18,813 nucleotides of DNA from contig DMJL01000291.1 of the NCBI GenBank assembly GCA_003451785.1, forward strand, positions 1 to 18,813, given 5' to 3'. Shown piece by piece: positions 14,546 to 18,813 of this stretch (the first letter of the stretch is position 1; each line of letters starts with the position of its first letter). Below the pieces are notes generated by a model. The model had not been told where the DNA came from and did no database searches. It worked only from the letters and a program-made list of their open reading frames with translations. The translations under genes were made by a program, and so were the position numbers. Origin of the DNA: Bacteroidales bacterium (lineage in GTDB: Bacteria > Bacteroidota > Bacteroidia > Bacteroidales > UBA7960).

Positions 14546-14803
14546 CAAACATACCTATTGCGAAAAAAGAGTATCGTTTTACCAGCTCCATTTTTCACAA
14601 AACTACAATCGAGCCGGGAGCGTATCGAGCGAATAACTTAAATAACCACAATGCCAAATACAGCCAATACCAAAGCATAATACACGAAATTATCATTAGT
14701 AGTCCTTATTTGAGTATGCAATTATTTCGGCATTATGCCAATGGCTGCAAACAAATCAAAATTTACTTAGTCAACAAGGTGAACCAAGCAAAAATGCAGC
14801 TAC
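14546..14803. other. Non-coding stretch with no recognised feature
   Basis: I see no convincing gene in these 258 bp. The frame of unit 5 stays open for a further 30 or so codons but has no start or known motif. A short direct repeat ATCGAGC (about 14608 and 14627) and a palindrome GGCATTATGCC (about 14729) are the only local structures noted. Confidence 0.5.
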
Positions 14804-14836
14804 AAAAAACCCCGGGGCGACCAGCACCACCGGGGC
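14804..14836 (-). terminator. Minus-strand terminator near the right end of the island
   Basis: CCCCGG (14810-14815) and CCGGGG (14830-14835) form a GC-rich stem; on the minus strand six T residues follow (14809-14804). It would stop leftward transcription from the tRNA side before it enters the island genes. Confidence 0.7.
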
Positions 14837-14855
14837 AATAACTTCACGAACTAAA

Positions 14856-14863
14856 CAAAATTA
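14856..14863 (-). promoter_or_regulatory. Possible minus-strand -7 promoter element
   Basis: On the minus strand TAATTTTG matches TAnnTTTG. Its transcript would reach the terminator at 14836-14804 after about 45 nt. It may be chance in AT-rich DNA. Confidence 0.25.
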
Positions 14864-14924
14864 AGATTTTTCTAAGAATTTTCAGCAGCAAAAAATCGGA
14901 GTAAAAAAGAAATGAAAATTTTTT

Positions 14925-14947
14925 ATTTGTCCGTTAATTTGTCCGTA
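14925..14947 (+). repeat. Right copy of 23-bp sub-terminal direct repeat
   Basis: Identical over all 23 bases to 8968-8990, again two ATTTGTCCGT units 12 nt apart and in the same orientation. It lies 44 bp inside the right att copy. Presence at both ends points to a recombination role. Confidence 0.8.
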
Positions 14948-14949
14948 CC

Positions 14950-14985
14950 AAAAAATAAAAGCCTGAACTTCAAGGAGTTACAGGC
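14950..14985 (-). terminator. Current terminator of tRNA-Phe, supplied by the island
   Basis: GCCTG (14961-14965) and CAGGC (14981-14985), with AACT/AGTT pairing inside, form a hairpin; on the minus strand it is followed by TTTTATTTTTT (14960-14950). It begins 7 nt after the tRNA 3' end and lies inside the island, replacing the original terminator now at 8797-8840. Confidence 0.8.
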
Positions 14986-14992
14986 TTTGTTG

Positions 14993-15065
<73 letters not shown>

Positions 15066-15089
15066 AATTCAATTCTGAAATTGATGGTG

Positions 15090-15097
15090 CAAAAGTA
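15090..15097 (-). promoter_or_regulatory. Candidate -7 promoter element of tRNA-Phe
   Basis: On the minus strand TACTTTTG matches TAnnTTTG and ends 25 nt upstream of the tRNA 5' end, a usual distance for a tRNA promoter with a short leader. Confidence 0.55.
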
Positions 15098-15205
15098 ATA
15101 ACATTTATTTAACATGGAAATTTTTTTTTTGAATCATTGAACAAATTTCTTTTCGCAATATCATACTAATTTCAAAATCAGGTGGTCGAAAGTGCAGTAT
15201 GGCAT

Positions 15206-15213
15206 TAATTTTG
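15206..15213 (+). promoter_or_regulatory. Candidate -7 promoter element of the envelope cluster
   Basis: TAATTTTG matches TAnnTTTG and is followed by CG as in the mutA candidate (TAATTTTGCG). It would give a leader of about 160 nt. A closer but imperfect alternative is GATATTTG near 15327. Confidence 0.35.
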
Positions 15214-15381
15214 CGCAAAAAAATACTGCCCTTATTTCCATTAAGCAGATATAGTGCTGATTTTGTGAATCTTAATAAAGGTTAATATTTTTTTTTTGCT
15301 ATTGGCACAAGCCCAAAAATTAGGATATTTGCAAACTGAAAAAACAGGATTTACCTGACCTTAAATTTTTATAAAACAATA

Positions 15382-16659
15382 ATGCGATTTACAACCTTGC
15401 GTTACATTGGGACTCTGATGTTTTTTATTGCAAATATGTTGCTGCATCATCCCACCATTGCCCAAACAAGGATTTCATCCCCATATTCGCGATTTGGCGT
15501 TGGCGAACTTTTATTCAACCAAAATTTCCGCAATCTTGGAATGGGGGGCATAGGAATCGGTTATCGTAGCAACAATTCTGTAAATAGTGTCAATCCGGCA
15601 TCTTATTCGGCGGTAGATAGCACTTCGTTTGTGTTTGAGGCAACCGGATTCTCGCATTTTTATCATGCGCAAACAGCCACACAAAGCCAATTAGGCAATT
15701 ACACATCCCTATCTACGCTCTCACTCTCCTTTCCTGTAACCAGGTGGTTGGCAATAGGCGCAGGAGTTAAGCCCTTTAGTGCAATGGGCTATAAGGTAAA
15801 CAATCAGATATTCGATGCTACTTTCGGTCAGATAAACTTTACTTATGAAGGAAGCGGAGGAATTAATCAATTGTTTTTTGGCACATCAGTAGTTCCGCTC
15901 CAGGGTCTATCTTTAGGTGTGAATGCTTCTTATCTCTTTGGAGACCTTAGCCGCAGTGCTTCGGTATCTTCAGACTCCACAGGGTTCTTTCTTACCAACC
16001 AAATAAAGGGACATAGAGTAAGGGGCTGGCATCTGGGATTCGGCGCCCAATACGAGTTTGTATTCTCAGAAAACCGATATATAACCCTTGGGGTGATTTA
16101 CGGTATGGAAACTTCTGTTGGCTCTGAACGAACAGAAACCATTAGAAGAAGATTGCCTGGTGTTACAGTGTTCGACACTACCTTGCATATTTTGGCAGAT
16201 GCCGGAAGCATGATCTTGCCCATGTATTTTGGAGCAGGTATTACAGGTAGAATAAACGAACATTGGATGGCCGGCTTCGATTTTCAAACCCAAAATTGGG
16301 CAAATTTCTCTATCAACAATCAGAATGAAAATCTAAATAACACTTTCCAATATGCGTTTGGGGTTCGCTATAGGCCTTCTCCGAGAACTTTTGGTGGTTT
16401 TTTCACTAGACTCGAGTACAAAGCAGGTTTGCGTTTTGCCCAAAACTATTTGAATATCAACAATCAACCACAGAATGAATTTGGCATAAGTTTTGGAGTT
16501 TACATGCCAATACGACGAACAAACAATGGAATAAACTTAGGATTTGAATTTGGGCAAAGAGGCAGCACTGAAAACAATTTAATAAAGGAAAACCTATTCC
16601 GTATAAATCTGGGAGTAAATATTTACGAACGGTGGTTCATCAGAACAAGATTTTTTTAA
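15382..16659 (+). CDS. Outer membrane beta-barrel protein
   Basis: This 425-aa protein has a signal peptide (MRFTTLRYIGTLMFFIANML, cleavage probably after IAQ near residue 28). The mature N-terminus, SSPYSRFGVGELLF then NLGMGGIGIGYRS and VNPASYSAVDSTSFVFE, is typical of a Bacteroidota outer-membrane family related to FadL/PorV-like barrels. The rest consists of alternating strands with aromatic girdles, and the chain ends in RTRFF, a C-terminal Phe as expected for BAM-assembled barrels. A specific substrate is not known. It is followed after 25 bp by the TPR gene and then lptC, an arrangement common in this phylum and suggesting an envelope role. Confidence 0.85.
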   Translation: MRFTTLRYIGTLMFFIANMLLHHPTIAQTRISSPYSRFGVGELLFNQNFRNLGMGGIGIGYRSNNSVNSVNPASYSAVDSTSFVFEATGFSHFYHAQTATQSQLGNYTSLSTLSLSFPVTRWLAIGAGVKPFSAMGYKVNNQIFDATFGQINFTYEGSGGINQLFFGTSVVPLQGLSLGVNASYLFGDLSRSASVSSDSTGFFLTNQIKGHRVRGWHLGFGAQYEFVFSENRYITLGVIYGMETSVGSERTETIRRRLPGVTVFDTTLHILADAGSMILPMYFGAGITGRINEHWMAGFDFQTQNWANFSINNQNENLNNTFQYAFGVRYRPSPRTFGGFFTRLEYKAGLRFAQNYLNINNQPQNEFGISFGVYMPIRRTNNGINLGFEFGQRGSTENNLIKENLFRINLGVNIYERWFIRTRFF

Positions 16660-16684
16660 CCAACAATACTAATTGGCGCATCAA

Positions 16685-18112
16685 ATGAAAAAGTATGTTT
16701 TTCTTCAATTAATTTTAGTACTGCTCATAGGAGCAACAGGGTGCTTTGCTCGTACTAATACCCATGCTCTCAACATAGAAGCTTTAGAACAATCAGATGC
16801 TGATGCATTTGGTCAGGCTGCTACTCCTGCTGCAAATCGCCCAATTGCCAATCAGCCTCGATTTGGTACAGATAGCATTCAATGTATTCAAAACTGGAAC
16901 ATATACAGCGATCACTTTCGCCATCGCAACTTCGAATTGGCAATTGACCCTTGGAGATGGATGTTCTTAAACTGCCCTTTGGCAACAGAAAATTTGTATA
17001 TCCAAGGGTCTGTCTTGGTGCGATTTATGATTGATAGAGAAACCAATGCTACAAGGAGAGAAGCCCTTATTGATACCCTGATGATGGTTTATCAGCAACG
17101 CATTAGGTATTTTGGAAGAGAAGGTGTTCATCTTGGCAGGCAAGTATTGCATATGAAAGTATATAGACCCAACGCAACTAGGGAGCATTATGAGTTATCA
17201 GAAAGATCCATCGAATTGTTGGGCAATGCAGTGAATCCGGAAGTATTGAGGCTAAACTTTTTCGCCGCAAAGATTTTAGTAGAATCCGGTATCATCGACC
17301 CTGCCAAACTTGTGGATAAGTACGATCGTGCAACCGAAATTGTACAGCACAACTTGAATGCCAATCACGCCGACTCTGCCGCATTTGCTGCTACCAAAGA
17401 ACAGGTGCAATCCATGTTTGACCCCTTCGCTACTTGCGAAAACTTAGTTAGAATATACACTCCCCGTGTAGAAGCTAATCCCCGCGATGCCGATTTGCTT
17501 TTGCGTGTAACAAGATTATTGGATCGTGCAGGTTGCTCAGATTCTCAATTATTTTATTTAGCAACCAAAAACCTGCATCAAATAACCCCTACTGCACAAT
17601 CGGCATTTCTTATGGGTAGGCTGTATAGCAATCAGGCCAATCATGTTCGCGCTTTAGAGTTTTTTGAGCAAGCAGTAACTCTTACCCGTAGCCAGCCAGG
17701 CAATGGAGTGGACTTGTTTCAAACCAATATGCTCATAGCAGATATATTCTTCCGTCATCTCAATAGATTTCCTCAGGCTCGCACTGCAGCCTTAGCTGCT
17801 CTTGAGGCAAACCCAAACAATGGAAGACCCCATCTTCTGATTGGACAATTGTATGCCCAGAGTGCCAGAACCTGTGGAACAGACGAAATTTCAATAGCTG
17901 CAGTTTATTGGGCCGCCGTTGACCGCTTTATTCGCGCTAGAACCGTAGATGCAGACCCAGAAGTTGTTGCAATTGCTAATCAACTAATAGCTGCATATTC
18001 ACAGTTCTTCCCCAACAACGAAACACTCTTTTTCCATGGCTTAGATGGTGGCCGACCTGTAAGAGCAGGATGTTGGATAAACGAAAACACAACAGCAAGG
18101 GCACGCCCATAG
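16685..18112 (+). CDS. TPR-repeat protein, probable lipoprotein
   Basis: The frame can be extended to TTG 16673, but ATG 16685 (MKKYVFLQLILVLLIG) gives a proper signal sequence; GATGC at about residues 16-20 is a possible lipobox, so it may be a lipoprotein. The 475-aa product is mostly helical. An early DPWRWMFLNCPLATENLYIQG segment is characteristic of a Bacteroidota family beside lptC. TPR-like repeats lie in the C-terminal half, for example SAFLMGRLYSNQANHVRALEFFEQA and a following LIADIFFRHLNRFPQARTAA. It probably acts in the periplasm as a protein-interaction scaffold; the partner is unknown. Confidence 0.8.
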   Translation: MKKYVFLQLILVLLIGATGCFARTNTHALNIEALEQSDADAFGQAATPAANRPIANQPRFGTDSIQCIQNWNIYSDHFRHRNFELAIDPWRWMFLNCPLATENLYIQGSVLVRFMIDRETNATRREALIDTLMMVYQQRIRYFGREGVHLGRQVLHMKVYRPNATREHYELSERSIELLGNAVNPEVLRLNFFAAKILVESGIIDPAKLVDKYDRATEIVQHNLNANHADSAAFAATKEQVQSMFDPFATCENLVRIYTPRVEANPRDADLLLRVTRLLDRAGCSDSQLFYLATKNLHQITPTAQSAFLMGRLYSNQANHVRALEFFEQAVTLTRSQPGNGVDLFQTNMLIADIFFRHLNRFPQARTAALAALEANPNNGRPHLLIGQLYAQSARTCGTDEISIAAVYWAAVDRFIRARTVDADPEVVAIANQLIAAYSQFFPNNETLFFHGLDGGRPVRAGCWINENTTARARP

Positions 18113-18147
18113 GGCTTTTAATATCAAATATCGTTTTGCGCATTAAG

Positions 18148-18186
18148 AAAAACATTGCCATTCATCAAGACTGGCAATGTTTTTTT
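18148..18186. terminator. Strong bidirectional-looking terminator upstream of lptC
   Basis: AAAAACATTGCCA (18148-18160) pairs with TGGCAATGTTTTT (18172-18184) around an 11-nt loop, and T residues follow to 18186. It separates the TPR gene from lptC but ends only 25 nt before the lptC start, so it may be partial (an attenuator). Confidence 0.8.
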
Positions 18187-18211
18187 ATCAAATAATCAGA
18201 ATGCTGTAAAA

Positions 18212-18796
18212 GTGAAAGCTTTTAGAAACAAAATATTCAGAAAACTTGCCCCCTTATTAGCAATAAGCGCATTTTCTGTATTGTTTTTTTCGTGCCGAAA
18301 CGAAATGGAAACTATCAGATCGTTTGCGCAAGAAGAAAATGTGCCTGTAGAGAGAGGACAAAACATAAGAGTGGTTTACAGCACACAAGCTCAGGTGCGC
18401 ATGATTCTGAATGCTCCTGAAATGAATCGCTTTAATACTCCTGAGAACTTCGTGGAAATGCCTCAAGGAATTTCGGTTGTTTTTTATGATTCACTAATGA
18501 ATGTGAGTGCAACGCTGGAGGCGGATCTGGCAAAAAACTTTTTGGATCGCGACCTATTTGAAGCACGCAACAATGTAGTTGTTGTAAACGAAAGAGGAGA
18601 AACCCTTAATACCGAGCAACTTTTTTGGGATCAAACAAGAGGAATTATATACACCGAAAAGTTTGTTCAGATTACCTCGCAAGATGAGATCTTGCACGGA
18701 GAAGGCTTTGAGTCCGACGAAAGATTCACGCAGTGGACAATAAAAAGACCAAGAGGTACTTTCAAAGTTCAAACCGGTGATGCCGAAACCCCATAA
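18212..18796 (+). CDS. lptC: LPS export protein LptC (lipoprotein form)
   Basis: LptC links the LptBFG inner-membrane transporter to the LptA bridge that carries lipopolysaccharide to the outer membrane. The frame is open back to TTG 18155, but that start lies in a terminator hairpin and gives no signal. GTG 18212 gives a 194-aa protein with a basic start (KAFRNKIFRKLAP), a hydrophobic segment (LLAISAFSVLFF) and a lipobox ending in Cys at about residue 28, as usual for Bacteroidota LptC. The LptC/OstA-type beta-jellyroll follows: GISVVFYDSLMNVSATLEAD, FEARNNVVVVNERGETLNTEQLFWD and HGEGFESDERFTQWTIKRPRG. The short C-terminal tail ends at 18796. No ATG is available in frame near the start. Confidence 0.85.
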   Translation: MKAFRNKIFRKLAPLLAISAFSVLFFSCRNEMETIRSFAQEENVPVERGQNIRVVYSTQAQVRMILNAPEMNRFNTPENFVEMPQGISVVFYDSLMNVSATLEADLAKNFLDRDLFEARNNVVVVNERGETLNTEQLFWDQTRGIIYTEKFVQITSQDEILHGEGFESDERFTQWTIKRPRGTFKVQTGDAETP

Positions 18797-18813
18797 GGGT
18801 GTGTTATCACCAT

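Larger units (their letters stand above)
15066..15381. other. Divergent tRNA-Phe / outer membrane protein intergenic region
   Basis: No gene is visible in these 316 AT-rich bp. It contains a minus-strand -7 element for the tRNA (15090-15097) and a plus-strand candidate (15206-15213) for the envelope cluster. Long T runs occur at about 15122-15130 and 15289-15298. Confidence 0.6.

Noticed and set aside
18155..18211. Longer lptC starting at TTG 18155
   Set aside because: The start lies in the terminator stem and would put 19 polar residues before the signal sequence.

Overview
The window comes from a member of the Bacteroidota (Bacteroidetes). The evidence is a heterodimeric mutA-mutB methylmalonyl-CoA mutase, a Bacteroidota-type lptC lipoprotein beside an outer-membrane beta-barrel and a TPR protein, few Shine-Dalgarno sequences, and repeated matches to the Bacteroidota -7 promoter element TAnnTTTG. 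The chromosomal genes are ordinary; the unusual part is a small mobile island in the middle.

Left flank (1-8840): three minus-strand genes encode a cytoplasmic cyclophilin, an exported DUF3108 protein and leucyl-tRNA synthetase. A 317-bp divergent intergenic region separates them from the plus-strand mutA-mutB operon (propionyl/succinyl-CoA interconversion), which ends at a clear terminator (8755-8788).

Island (about 8841-15004, repeat unit about 6.15 kb): it is inserted at the 3' end of a minus-strand tRNA-Phe(GAA) gene. The 13-bp tRNA tail GTGGTACCACTCG is duplicated at 8841-8853 and 14992-15004. A tyrosine recombinase lies next to the left end, followed by an unrecognised gene and a strong terminator. 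A second, tightly packed operon follows, with an excisionase-type HTH protein, a small ORF, a VRR-NUC-like nuclease, an unrecognised 236-aa protein and a basic HTH protein. After it comes a repeat-rich stretch (13298-13950) with 31-bp tandem repeats, an 11-bp phased GCAA array and a decayed, duplicated HTH gene. The last gene is a DUF5681 protein with its own promoter. Identical 23-bp sequences, each a 12-bp-period tandem, lie just inside both ends. The genes suggest a minimal integrative element, possibly a phage satellite; no conjugation genes, capsid genes or large terminase are present.

The most notable finding is a family of five 46-nt units (three in the decayed gene, two after the DUF5681 gene). 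Each has 13-nt arms around a constant ACAAAT loop and a constant tail ending CACTCCG. The arms change in compensating ways, and each unit, read in its own frame, also encodes a peptide of the form KxTN(G/A)I(F/L)xKTFTP. This looks like a mobile palindromic element able to live inside coding sequence.

Right flank (15066-18813): tRNA-Phe promoter, then outer-membrane barrel protein, TPR (probably lipo)protein and lptC, an envelope-biogenesis cluster. A terminator-like hairpin lies only 26 nt before the likely lptC start.
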